A DNA stretch of 64,000 nucleotides from Myxococcus landrumus (lineage in GTDB: Bacteria > Myxococcota > Myxococcia > Myxococcales > Myxococcaceae), in the NCBI RefSeq assembly GCF_017301635.1, contig NZ_CP071091.1:3174001-3238000 (forward strand), given 5' to 3'. Each line of letters starts with the position of its first letter. Position 1 is the first letter of the stretch. Both the position numbers and the translations under genes were made by a program. Below are positions 35,359 to 43,305 of the stretch, piece after piece. A model generated the notes under the pieces. That model had not been told where the DNA came from, did not search any database, and was given only the letters and a program-made list of their open reading frames with translations.

Positions 35359-37170
35359 ATGAACGTGACCGCCGACCCCACCCTTCCCACCGCGACTGGC
35401 ACGGCCACCGCCCGGAACGACTCCACCCAGGTCGTCTCCCACGGACAGGCCTTCCTCTGCGGAAGGCCGCTGGGCGAGATTCTCCGCGCGCTCGTCCCTA
35501 CGCTCACCGAGGAGAAGCTCCAGGAGGCGCTCGCCGCCCAGGAGGAGAAGGGCGGGCGGATTGGAGAGGTGCTGGTGGGGCTCAAGGCGGTCTCCGCCGA
35601 GGACGTCGCCAAGGCGCTGGGCCACCAGCTGGACCTGCCCTACCTGGCGCGCATCTTCACGGAGGAAGTGGACGCGGAGCTCGTCAAGCGCATCCCCATC
35701 AACTTCGCCAAGCAGTCGCACATCCTCCCGCTGGCCATGGAGGGTGACGCCGTGGTGCTGGCGGTGGCGGACCCGCTGGACACCTCCGTGCTGGACCACG
35801 CGCGGCTCTTGTTGGGGCAGAGCATCAGCCCCCGGCTCGCGCTCGAGAGCACCATCACCGACGCCATCAACAGCGTCTATGACCGCTCCATCAACGAGGC
35901 CGAACAGCTCGTCGACGAGATGGAGACGCAGGACCTGGACGCCATCGCCCATGAACTGGACGAGCCCCAGGACCTGCTGGACGTGGACGACGAGGCGCCC
36001 GTCATCCGACTGGTGAACTCGGTCCTCTTCCGCGCCGCCAAGGAGCGCGCGAGCGATATCCACATCGAGCCCATGGAGCGTGAGCTGCTGGTGCGCTTCC
36101 GCGTGGACGGTGTGCTGCAAGAGGTCATCAAGCCGCCCAAGCGCTACCAGAACGCCATCGTCAGCCGCGTGAAGGTGATGGGGCAGCTCAACATCGCCGA
36201 GAAGCGCCTGCCGCAGGACGGCCGCATCCGCATCAAGCTGGCCGGGCGCGACATCGACATCCGTCTGTCCACCATCCCCACGACGAACGGGGAGCGCATC
36301 GTCATGCGTCTGTTGGACAAGACGGCGACGCTGCTGGACCTGGCCGAGATTGGCATGAGCAAGGCCACGCTCAACTCGATGGAGGCCGTGGTCAAGCGCT
36401 CGCACGGCATCGTCCTCGTCACCGGCCCCACGGGCTCCGGCAAGACGACGACGCTGTACGGCGCCCTGTCGAAGATCAACACGCCGGACCTCAACATCCT
36501 CACCGTCGAGGACCCGGTCGAGTACCAGCTCAAGGGCATTGGCCAGATGGCCATCAACCCCAAGATTGGCCTGACGTTCGCCCAGGGCCTGCGCTCCTTC
36601 CTGCGCCAGGACCCGGACGTCATCATGGTCGGCGAGATTCGCGACAAGGAGACGGCGGAAATCGCCATCCAGGCCTCGCTCACGGGCCACCTGGTGCTCT
36701 CCACCGTCCACACCAACGACGCGGCCGGCGCCGTCACCCGTCTGGTGGACATGGGCGTGGAGCCCTTCCTCGTGGCGTCCTCGCTCACGGGCATCCTCGC
36801 CCAGCGTCTGGTGCGCCGCGTGTGCCCCGACTGCCGCGAGGCCTACCAGCCGACGGACGCGGAGCTCAAGGAGCTGAGCCACTCGCGCGCCTCCTTCAAG
36901 GAGCGCTATGGCGTGGACCGCATCTACAAGGCCACCGGCTGCCCCACGTGCAACCGCAACGGCTATCGCGGCCGCACGGGCATCTATGAGTTCCTCCCGG
37001 TGGACGACGACGTGCGCCAACTGGTGCTGAAAAACGTGGACGCCTCCACCATCAAGAAGTCCGCCACCAGCAAGGGCATGACGACGCTCTTGGAGGACGG
37101 CGCGCGCAAGGTGGCGCTGGGAGAGACGACCATCGCCGAAGTGCTGAGCATCACCCAGGAGGACATGTAA
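35359..37170 (+). CDS. gspE: Type II secretion ATPase GspE
   Basis: This cytoplasmic hexameric ATPase powers pseudopilus assembly and has 603 residues. An N-terminal MshEN/GspE-N domain (GRIGEVLVGLKAVSAEDVAK) is followed by the ATPase core with Walker A GPTGSGKT starting at residue 356, the Asp box LTVEDPVEY, the His-box region SLTGHLVLSTVHTNDA, and Walker B-type DVIMVGEIRD. The four-cysteine metal site is intact (C489-P-D-C492 and C528-P-T-C531), supporting a GspE rather than a retraction-ATPase role. I chose the ATG at 35359; the longer frame upstream lies inside gspD. Confidence 0.95.
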   Translation: MNVTADPTLPTATGTATARNDSTQVVSHGQAFLCGRPLGEILRALVPTLTEEKLQEALAAQEEKGGRIGEVLVGLKAVSAEDVAKALGHQLDLPYLARIFTEEVDAELVKRIPINFAKQSHILPLAMEGDAVVLAVADPLDTSVLDHARLLLGQSISPRLALESTITDAINSVYDRSINEAEQLVDEMETQDLDAIAHELDEPQDLLDVDDEAPVIRLVNSVLFRAAKERASDIHIEPMERELLVRFRVDGVLQEVIKPPKRYQNAIVSRVKVMGQLNIAEKRLPQDGRIRIKLAGRDIDIRLSTIPTTNGERIVMRLLDKTATLLDLAEIGMSKATLNSMEAVVKRSHGIVLVTGPTGSGKTTTLYGALSKINTPDLNILTVEDPVEYQLKGIGQMAINPKIGLTFAQGLRSFLRQDPDVIMVGEIRDKETAEIAIQASLTGHLVLSTVHTNDAAGAVTRLVDMGVEPFLVASSLTGILAQRLVRRVCPDCREAYQPTDAELKELSHSRASFKERYGVDRIYKATGCPTCNRNGYRGRTGIYEFLPVDDDVRQLVLKNVDASTIKKSATSKGMTTLLEDGARKVALGETTIAEVLSITQEDM

Positions 37171-37210
37171 CCGACAGCTCCTCCCTGGGAGGGGCCGGGG
37201 TCATCGAGCC

Positions 37211-38467
37211 ATGCCGGTCTTCGAGTACAGAGGTCTCAACTCCGCGGGCAAGCAGATCAAGGGCCTGCTGGAGGCGGATTCCCCCAAGACGCTGCGCACC
37301 AAGCTGAAAGCCGACGGCATCTTCCTCACGGATGTGCTGGCACAGGCCGAAGGCAGCCGGGGCGCGGTGTCCAAGGGCACCAACGCGTCGCTGGTGGCGC
37401 GCGACATCGACCTGCGCAAGCTGGGTCGCGGCCGCGTCAACACCGACGACGTCGCCATCTTCACCCGCCAGCTCTCCACGCTCCTGGGCGCCGGCGTCAC
37501 GTTGGTGGAGTCGCTCACCGCGCTGGTGGACCAGGTGGAGAAGGAGCGCTTCAAGCGCGCCCTCTCCGACATCAAGCAGCGCGTCAACGAGGGCTCGTCC
37601 CTGGCGGACGCGCTCGGCCAGCACCCGAAAATCTTCCCCAGCATCTACGTCAACATGGTGCGCGCCGGCGAGGCGTCCGGCGCCCTGGACGCGGTGCTCA
37701 CGCGCCTGGCCGACTTCACGGAGAACCAGGCCCGGCTCCAGCAGAAGATTCTCAGCACGATGCTCTACCCCGCCATCATGATGGTGGTGGGCGGCGGCAT
37801 CCTCGTCGCGCTGATGGTGTTCGTCGTCCCGAAGGTCACGAAGATTTTCGAGACCATGAAGGCCACGCTGCCCCTGAGCACGCGAATCCTCATCGCCACG
37901 AGCAACTTCTTCCAGAACTGGTGGTTCGTCGCCGTCCCCTTCATGGTGCTCTGCGGCTGGCTCTTCCTGCGCTGGACGAAGAGCCCCAAGGGCAAGCCGA
38001 AGTGGGACCGCATCACGCTCAACGCGCCCATCGTCGGCAGCCTGGTGCGCCTGCTGTCCATCTCCCGCTTCGCGCGCACGCTGTCCACGCTGCTCAAGAG
38101 CGGCGTGCCCCTGCTCGCGGCCATGGACATCGTCAAGGCCATCATGACCAACACGGTGCTGGCCGAGGTCGTGGAGAAGGCCCGCGACTCCATCCGCGAG
38201 GGCGAGAGCATCGCCACTCCGCTCAAGCGCTCTGGCGAGTTCCCGCCGCTCGTCTACCACATGGTCGCCATCGGCGAGCGCTCCGGTCAGCTCGAGGAGA
38301 TGCTCACCAACGTGGCGGACAACTACGAGACGCAGGTGAACGTGCGCATCGGCGCCCTCACCTCGCTCCTGGAGCCCCTGCTCATCGTGGTGATGGGCGC
38401 GGTGATTGCATTCGTCGCGCTCTCCATCCTGATGCCGATTCTCCAGGTGAACTCGGCCATCCGGTGA
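37211..38467 (+). CDS. gspF: Type II secretion inner-membrane platform protein GspF
   Basis: This encodes 418 residues with the duplicated GspF/PilC cytoplasmic domain: first copy with FTRQLSTLLGAGVTLVESL and second with FARTLSTLLKSGVPLLAAMD. Three membrane segments are seen (about 190-215, 235-255 and 385-410). It begins MPVFEYRGLNSAGKQIKG, typical of the family. GspF anchors GspE and helps drive pseudopilin addition. It lies 40 bases after gspE, the largest gap in the first half of the operon, and that gap contains a short inverted repeat (CCTCCC/GGGAGG). Confidence 0.94.
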   Translation: MPVFEYRGLNSAGKQIKGLLEADSPKTLRTKLKADGIFLTDVLAQAEGSRGAVSKGTNASLVARDIDLRKLGRGRVNTDDVAIFTRQLSTLLGAGVTLVESLTALVDQVEKERFKRALSDIKQRVNEGSSLADALGQHPKIFPSIYVNMVRAGEASGALDAVLTRLADFTENQARLQQKILSTMLYPAIMMVVGGGILVALMVFVVPKVTKIFETMKATLPLSTRILIATSNFFQNWWFVAVPFMVLCGWLFLRWTKSPKGKPKWDRITLNAPIVGSLVRLLSISRFARTLSTLLKSGVPLLAAMDIVKAIMTNTVLAEVVEKARDSIREGESIATPLKRSGEFPPLVYHMVAIGERSGQLEEMLTNVADNYETQVNVRIGALTSLLEPLLIVVMGAVIAFVALSILMPILQVNSAIR

Positions 38468-38481
38468 GAGGTGCCTCGGAC

Positions 38482-38637
38482 ATGATGAACGACACGCTCG
38501 ACCGTTGGATTCAGCGCGTGACGCTGGCGGCGATGATTGCCGTCGCCGCGGCGCTGGTGACGGTGGGGGCCCGGTTGTACGGGCCCCAGGCCTCTGTTCC
38601 CACCTCCGGGGTGGTGGACGGGCCCCGAGCTCCCTGA
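38482..38637 (+). CDS. 51-residue single-span membrane protein between gspF and gspG
   Basis: This short gene starts at ATG 38482 (a second ATG at 38485) with GAGAGG about 10 bases upstream, 14 bases after the gspF stop. The product is an amphipathic start (MMNDTLDRWIQRV), one membrane span (TLAAMIAVAAALVTVGARLY) and a short polar tail. Position, ribosome-binding site and clean membrane span support a real protein. It matches no Gsp component I know and may be an assembly factor or a small membrane subunit. Confidence 0.6.
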   Translation: MMNDTLDRWIQRVTLAAMIAVAAALVTVGARLYGPQASVPTSGVVDGPRAP

Positions 38638-38698
38638 CAGGAAGTCCTGAACACGATGCGGTGGCTTGCCAGAAAGTCACCCCAAGGTGAGAGCAGAC

Positions 38699-39124
38699 AT
38701 GAGCCAGACGACAAAGAGCCAGCAGCAGCGCCGCCGCCGCAACCGCCGCGGCATGACCCTGATTGAAATCATGGTGGTCATCACCATCCTCGGCCTCATC
38801 GCCGCCGCCGTGGGCGTGGCGGTGATTCCCCAGCTCGAGGCGGCCCGTCGGGACAGGGCCGGCCTGGACATCAAGAGCATCCAGGGCGCCCTGAAGCTCT
38901 ACTACACGAAGAAGGGCAAGTACCCGGACACGTCCGCGGGCCTCAACGCGCTGGTGGAGACGCAGACGCTCGAGCAGTTGCCCAAGGACCCGTGGGGCAA
39001 CGACTACGTGTACCTGAACGAGGGCGGCAAGCCCGTCATCATCACGTACGGCGCGGACGGCACCGCGGGCGGCGAGGGCAATGACGCGGACATCTCCTCC
39101 GCGGACGCGGCAGCCAAGAAGTGA
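38699..39124 (+). CDS. gspG: Major pseudopilin GspG
   Basis: This encodes 141 residues. A basic leader (QQQRRRRNRRG) is followed by the prepilin peptidase site G18|M19 and TLIE with Glu at +5, then a hydrophobic helix. The C-terminal domain has KLYYTKKGKYPDTSAGLNAL, DPWGNDYVYLN and YGADGTAGGEGNDADI, the calcium-binding region of GspG. GspG forms the shaft of the pseudopilus. The ATG at 38699 has AGGTGAGAG upstream. The stop overlaps the next start as GTGA. Confidence 0.95.
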   Translation: MSQTTKSQQQRRRRNRRGMTLIEIMVVITILGLIAAAVGVAVIPQLEAARRDRAGLDIKSIQGALKLYYTKKGKYPDTSAGLNALVETQTLEQLPKDPWGNDYVYLNEGGKPVIITYGADGTAGGEGNDADISSADAAAKK

Positions 39125-39609
39125 AGAACGCGCAGCTCCCGCGTGTTGACCAGGCTTTGGGTATGAACGAGCACGACTCCCTTCCATCCCAGACGCCCTC
39201 GCCCGCGGGGGCCGCCCGCCCCCATCGACTGGGGCGCCTGCTGCTGGGCCTCATCATCCTGGTGGCCAGCGTGCTGGCGTTCGTCCTCGTGTACGCGACG
39301 GAGGACCGCACGCTGGCGCCGGACCAGCGCCGGGCACGCGACGCCATCCGCAGGATGGAGGGCAAGTTCAAGGCCCACCAGCGGCTGATGGGCCGCTTCC
39401 CCTCGCAGGAAGAGGGCTTCCAGCCGCTCATCGACGCGAAGTTGATGGACGGCGTGCCGTTGGACCCTTGGGGCCACCCGTACGTGTACTGGACGGACGG
39501 AAAGAACGGCGCGGTGGTCTCCTACGGCGCGGACGGCAAGAAGGGCGGCGTGGGCCTGGATGCGGACCTGAGCAGCGGAGGCGTGCTGGCCAACGAGGGG
39601 GCCCCATGA
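39121..39609 (+). CDS. GspG-like protein without a prepilin cleavage site
   Basis: This encodes 162 residues from a GTG overlapping the gspG stop; an internal ATG at 39163 is an alternative. The C-terminal half is clearly GspG-like: GRFPSQEEGFQPLI, DPWGHPYVYWTDG and SYGADGKKGGVGLDADLSS match the calcium-loop region of the true GspG next door. The N-terminus differs: a Pro/Ala-rich cytoplasmic stretch and a plain membrane segment (LGRLLLGLIILVASVLAFVL), with no G|FTLxE motif and no Glu at +5. It should stay anchored in the inner membrane rather than be polymerised. Its stop overlaps gspH (ATGA). Confidence 0.82.
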   Translation: MKNAQLPRVDQALGMNEHDSLPSQTPSPAGAARPHRLGRLLLGLIILVASVLAFVLVYATEDRTLAPDQRRARDAIRRMEGKFKAHQRLMGRFPSQEEGFQPLIDAKLMDGVPLDPWGHPYVYWTDGKNGAVVSYGADGKKGGVGLDADLSSGGVLANEGAP

Positions 39610-40319
39610 CGAAGTCCCAGCACCGAGCGCAGCGCGGCCTGACGCTCATCGAAATCTCCATCGCCATCATCATCGTCGCGATGCTGTTCTCCGCGGCGGT
39701 GATGGGCATCGGCTCGCTCACCGGCGCCAAGGCGAAGGGCGCCGCGGGGGAGCTCGCGGGCACCATCCGCTCGCTCTACGACTCGGCGGCCCTGCGCGGC
39801 AAGACGTGCCGGCTGGTGTTCGAGATTCCCGAGCCCAAGGAGGAGAAGGCCACGCGCTACCATGCGGAGTGCGCGGAGAGCGGTGTGACGACGGCGCGGG
39901 ACCGCGACAATGCCCTGCGCGACGAGAACCGCGAGCGCGAGCAGTCCCGACGCGCCAACCGCGGCGGCGACCGTGACGAGCGGCGCAGCTACCTGACCAC
40001 CGGAGGCGACACGCCCACCGCGCAGGACCTGATGAACAGCGAGAAGGTGCGCGTGGAGAACACGTCGCGCTTCTCGTCCTTCACGTCCGAGGAGATTCCC
40101 ATGCGGGAGCTGCCTGAGGACGTGCGCATCTCCATCTGGACCCGCCAGCAGCGCGAGGCGGTCGACAGCGGCGTGGCGTATCTCTACTTCTTCCCGCAGG
40201 GCTACACGGAGAAGGCGTACGTCTACGTGAGCCAGGGTGACAACATCTGGACGCTGGATGTGTCCCCGCTCACCGGCAAGGTGAACATCGCCAACGAAGC
40301 GCTGGAGGTGCCGCGATGA
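39606..40319 (+). CDS. gspH: Minor pseudopilin GspH
   Basis: This encodes 237 residues with a short leader, prepilin site G11|L12 and TLIE with Glu16 at +5, then the hydrophobic helix. Between about residues 85 and 130 is an unusual highly charged insert rich in Arg, Asp, Glu and Asn (such as RDENREREQSRRANRGGDRD). The C-terminal beta domain ends YVYVSQGDNIWTLDVSPLTG. GspH belongs to the pseudopilus. Both ends overlap neighbours by four bases. Confidence 0.85.
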   Translation: MTKSQHRAQRGLTLIEISIAIIIVAMLFSAAVMGIGSLTGAKAKGAAGELAGTIRSLYDSAALRGKTCRLVFEIPEPKEEKATRYHAECAESGVTTARDRDNALRDENREREQSRRANRGGDRDERRSYLTTGGDTPTAQDLMNSEKVRVENTSRFSSFTSEEIPMRELPEDVRISIWTRQQREAVDSGVAYLYFFPQGYTEKAYVYVSQGDNIWTLDVSPLTGKVNIANEALEVPR

Positions 40320-41242
40320 AGCGCGCCCATGGCTTCACGCTGCTGGAGGTCGTCGTCGCGCTCGCCATCCTGGGGCTGGCGTTGATGGCCATCTTCGACC
40401 TGAACGCGGGCGCGGTGGCCAACCACGTCTACACCAAGCGGCTCACGGTGGCGTCGCTGCTGGCGCGCTCGAAGATGACGGACGTGGAGCAGAAGCTCTA
40501 CGACGACGGCTTCTCGCCCGACGACGACGAGGAGTCCGGCGACTTCTCCGACGAGGGCTGGTCCCAGTTCAAGTGGAAGGCGCGCATCATCGCCCCGAAG
40601 CTGGACGGCGTGACGCCCGACCAGCTCATCGGCGCCATCTTCAACCTGCCCATCGGCGGCGACTCGAGCGACCCGATGAGCGGCATCGCCAGCCTCTTCG
40701 GCGGTGGCGGCGCGGGCGGCGACAAGGGCGGCAAGACGCCCAGCGGCCCGCAGCCCGCGGGTGGCGGACTGGGTGGCGCGGCCATGGGCATGGCGCAGCC
40801 CATGTTCTCCCAGATGGTGCAGCAGCTCACCCAGGCGGTGCGCGAGGTGCACCTCACCGTGTACTGGCAGGAAGGCACCCAGGTGGAGAGCATCGACCTG
40901 GTGACGCATGTGGTGTCGCTCGGCCCGGGCTCGGACCGCAACGGTGGCTTCACGCCCAACCAGGGCACCACGCCGGGCGCGGAAAACCAGTGGGTGGACC
41001 CCAACAACCCGGGGATGATTGTGCCAAACCCCATCCCTGGCCCCAACGGCACCATGCTGCATCCCCAGACGCGCCAGCCGCTGATGCGCCGCTCGGAGTG
41101 GCTGCAGAGGGTGAATGGCGGCCAGCAGCAGCAGCCCGGCGGCGGTGGCGGCACGCCGACTCCTCCCCGCGGCGGGATTTTTGGTGGAGGCAACCGACCG
41201 GGGTTCCCGGGCTTCCCCAGTGGCCAGAGGAACGACCGATGA
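40316..41242 (+). CDS. gspI: Minor pseudopilin GspI, enlarged
   Basis: This encodes 308 residues, more than twice the length of typical GspI. The prepilin site is G6|F7 with TLLE (Glu11 at +5), and the helix region resembles GspI (VVALAILGLALMAIFDLNAG). The enlargement comes from Gly/Pro/Gln-rich, low-complexity segments near residues 125-155 and in the last ~90 residues. It would sit in the pseudopilus tip complex with GspJ and GspK. The start and stop overlap gspH and gspJ as ATGA. Confidence 0.85.
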   Translation: MKRAHGFTLLEVVVALAILGLALMAIFDLNAGAVANHVYTKRLTVASLLARSKMTDVEQKLYDDGFSPDDDEESGDFSDEGWSQFKWKARIIAPKLDGVTPDQLIGAIFNLPIGGDSSDPMSGIASLFGGGGAGGDKGGKTPSGPQPAGGGLGGAAMGMAQPMFSQMVQQLTQAVREVHLTVYWQEGTQVESIDLVTHVVSLGPGSDRNGGFTPNQGTTPGAENQWVDPNNPGMIVPNPIPGPNGTMLHPQTRQPLMRRSEWLQRVNGGQQQQPGGGGGTPTPPRGGIFGGGNRPGFPGFPSGQRNDR

Positions 41243-41910
41243 CCCGGCGCGCGCGCGGCTTCACGCTGATGGAGGTCATGGTGGCGGTGGCCATCACCGC
41301 CCTGATGGGCACGGTGGTGGCCATGGCCTTCCAGACGGGCCTGACGGCGAAGGAGACAGTGGAGACGGACGCGGACCGCTACCGGCAATTGCGCGTGGCG
41401 ATGAACCGCATGTCCCGCGAGATTGGCTCCGCGTACGTGAGCGACCGGTTCGACCTGAAGCGCTTTCGCGACCAGCAGGACCGGCCCACCAACTTCGTGG
41501 GAGAGAGCGACCGGCTCTTGTTCACCACGTTCGCCCACCAGCGGCTGTACACGGACGTGAAGGAGTCCGACCAGGCGGTGGTGGAGTACTTCGTGGAGCC
41601 CAGCGATGACCGCCAGGCGAAGGGGCGGCTGGACCTGAAGCGGCGGACGAATCCCAACGTGGATGACCGCATGGACCGGGGCGGCACGACGGACGTGCTG
41701 CTGGAGGGCGTGAAGAAGCTGGAGTTCGAGTACTGGAACTCCGACAAGAAGGAGTGGGATGACGAGTGGGACACGCGGCGCACGGAGCAGAAGAGCATCC
41801 TGCCCACGCGCGTGCGGATGACGGTGACGGCCGTGGACGAGACGGGGAAGGAAGCGCGCTATGTCACCCAGGCGCGCATCATGTTGAACACCGAGCTGCC
41901 GAGGTACTGA
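41239..41910 (+). CDS. gspJ: Minor pseudopilin GspJ
   Basis: This encodes 223 residues, the usual GspJ size. The prepilin site is G7|F8 with TLMEV (Glu12 at +5). The body contains RYRQLRVAMNRMSREIGSAY and LLEGVKKLEFEYWNSDKKEW, characteristic of GspJ. It forms the pseudopilus tip with GspI and GspK. It overlaps gspI by four bases, and gspK by one base (TGATG). Confidence 0.9.
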   Translation: MTRRARGFTLMEVMVAVAITALMGTVVAMAFQTGLTAKETVETDADRYRQLRVAMNRMSREIGSAYVSDRFDLKRFRDQQDRPTNFVGESDRLLFTTFAHQRLYTDVKESDQAVVEYFVEPSDDRQAKGRLDLKRRTNPNVDDRMDRGGTTDVLLEGVKKLEFEYWNSDKKEWDDEWDTRRTEQKSILPTRVRMTVTAVDETGKEARYVTQARIMLNTELPRY

Positions 41911-43304
41911 TGCCCCTGCCCTTCTTCCAGCAGGCGCCCCGGCGGCGCCGTCCGAATTCCGAGGCGTCCGGCACGCCGCGCGGTGAGCGGCGCTCGCGAG
42001 GCGTGGCGCTCATCATCGCGGTGGTGTCCATCGCGCTGTTGACCATCATCGCCACCGAGTTCGCGTACAACAGCCGCGTCGACCTGCAGCTCGCGGCCAA
42101 CCAGCGGGACGAGGTGCGCGCGTACTACATGGCGCGCTCGGGCGTGGCGATGTCGCGGCTGCTCTTGCGCTTCCAGCGCCAGGTGGACCAGACGCCCATC
42201 CCCAACCCCGCGGCCTTGCTTGGCAGCATCATGGGGGGGCAGGGCCAGGGCAACCAGGGCAACACCCCGCAGCCCACGTCGCTCAACCTCCAGCTCTGGA
42301 AGATGGCGCGGGTGGACTGCCACCTCCTGAAGGGGCTGGTGAAGAGCGAAGGCGTGGAGGGCACGTCCAGCGACATCGCGCCCGTGGAGGAGAAGAAAGA
42401 TGAGGACGACGAGCGCTTCAAGATGGACGGGGAAGAAGACCCGGCCTCGCGGGAGATGTCCGCGCAGATGACGCGCCGCTCGTTCGGTGGGTTCGAGGGC
42501 TGCTTCCTCGCCACCATCTCCGACGAGGAGGAGAAGCTCAACGTGCACCGCCTGATGGCGGGCGCGGGCGACGCACTGCCCACCGCGCTGCGGCTGATGG
42601 ACATGCTGGGCGACAAGCGCTTCGAGTTCCTCTGGGAGCGGGACGACGCGAACCGGGTGCGCAGCAATCCCCAGGACGTGATGCTGGCCATCAAGGACTG
42701 GGCGGACGACGATGAGACGGGCTCCACCATCAACCCGACGGACCCCGTCAATCCCCTGCCCGCGGGCTTCTCCGACGAGGGCTCGCCCTACAGTCGCTAT
42801 GAGCCGAGCTACGAGCCGAAGAACGCGCGCTTCGACAGCATCGACGAGCTGTACCGGGTGCACGGGGTGAACGACCAGTTCATGGCGGCGTTCAAGGACC
42901 GGCTCACGGTGTATCCGGACATCAACTCGCGGCCCAACATCAACACGGATGACCCGGTGATGATGGGGCTGGCCATCATGTCAGTGGCGGACCCGGCCAA
43001 GCCGGACCCTCGGTTGAAGGACCCGGTGTTCCTCAACGAGCTCATCACACGCATCCGCTCCGCGCGCATGTTCAGCTTCTTCGGCATGTCCGTGCAGGAC
43101 TTCGTGGCCGTGGTGGAGAGCGCCGGCATCGCCGTCAATCCCGCCGTCAGGTCCAACGTGGCGGGCAACCGCCTCATCGGCGACAAGAGTCAGACGTTCA
43201 CCATCAAATCGGTGGGAGAGGCGGGCAACGTCCAGAAGACGCTGACCGCCGTGGTCCGGCTGGACGACACGCTGGGCAAGCTCCTGTACTGGAGAGAGGA
43301 ATAG
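41910..43304 (+). CDS. gspK: Minor pseudopilin GspK
   Basis: This encodes 464 residues. A long basic leader ends with the prepilin-type site SRG31|VALIIAVV, lacking Glu at +5 as is normal for GspK, the tip subunit. The body has the GspK pattern YNSRVDLQLAANQRDEVRAY and ARSGVAMSRLLL, later DLVTLPDINSRPNIN-like sequence (here VYPDINSRPNINTDDP). An acidic low-complexity insert lies around residues 155-195. It starts on the last base of the gspJ stop. Confidence 0.92.
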   Translation: MPLPFFQQAPRRRRPNSEASGTPRGERRSRGVALIIAVVSIALLTIIATEFAYNSRVDLQLAANQRDEVRAYYMARSGVAMSRLLLRFQRQVDQTPIPNPAALLGSIMGGQGQGNQGNTPQPTSLNLQLWKMARVDCHLLKGLVKSEGVEGTSSDIAPVEEKKDEDDERFKMDGEEDPASREMSAQMTRRSFGGFEGCFLATISDEEEKLNVHRLMAGAGDALPTALRLMDMLGDKRFEFLWERDDANRVRSNPQDVMLAIKDWADDDETGSTINPTDPVNPLPAGFSDEGSPYSRYEPSYEPKNARFDSIDELYRVHGVNDQFMAAFKDRLTVYPDINSRPNINTDDPVMMGLAIMSVADPAKPDPRLKDPVFLNELITRIRSARMFSFFGMSVQDFVAVVESAGIAVNPAVRSNVAGNRLIGDKSQTFTIKSVGEAGNVQKTLTAVVRLDDTLGKLLYWREE

Positions 43305-43305
43305 C

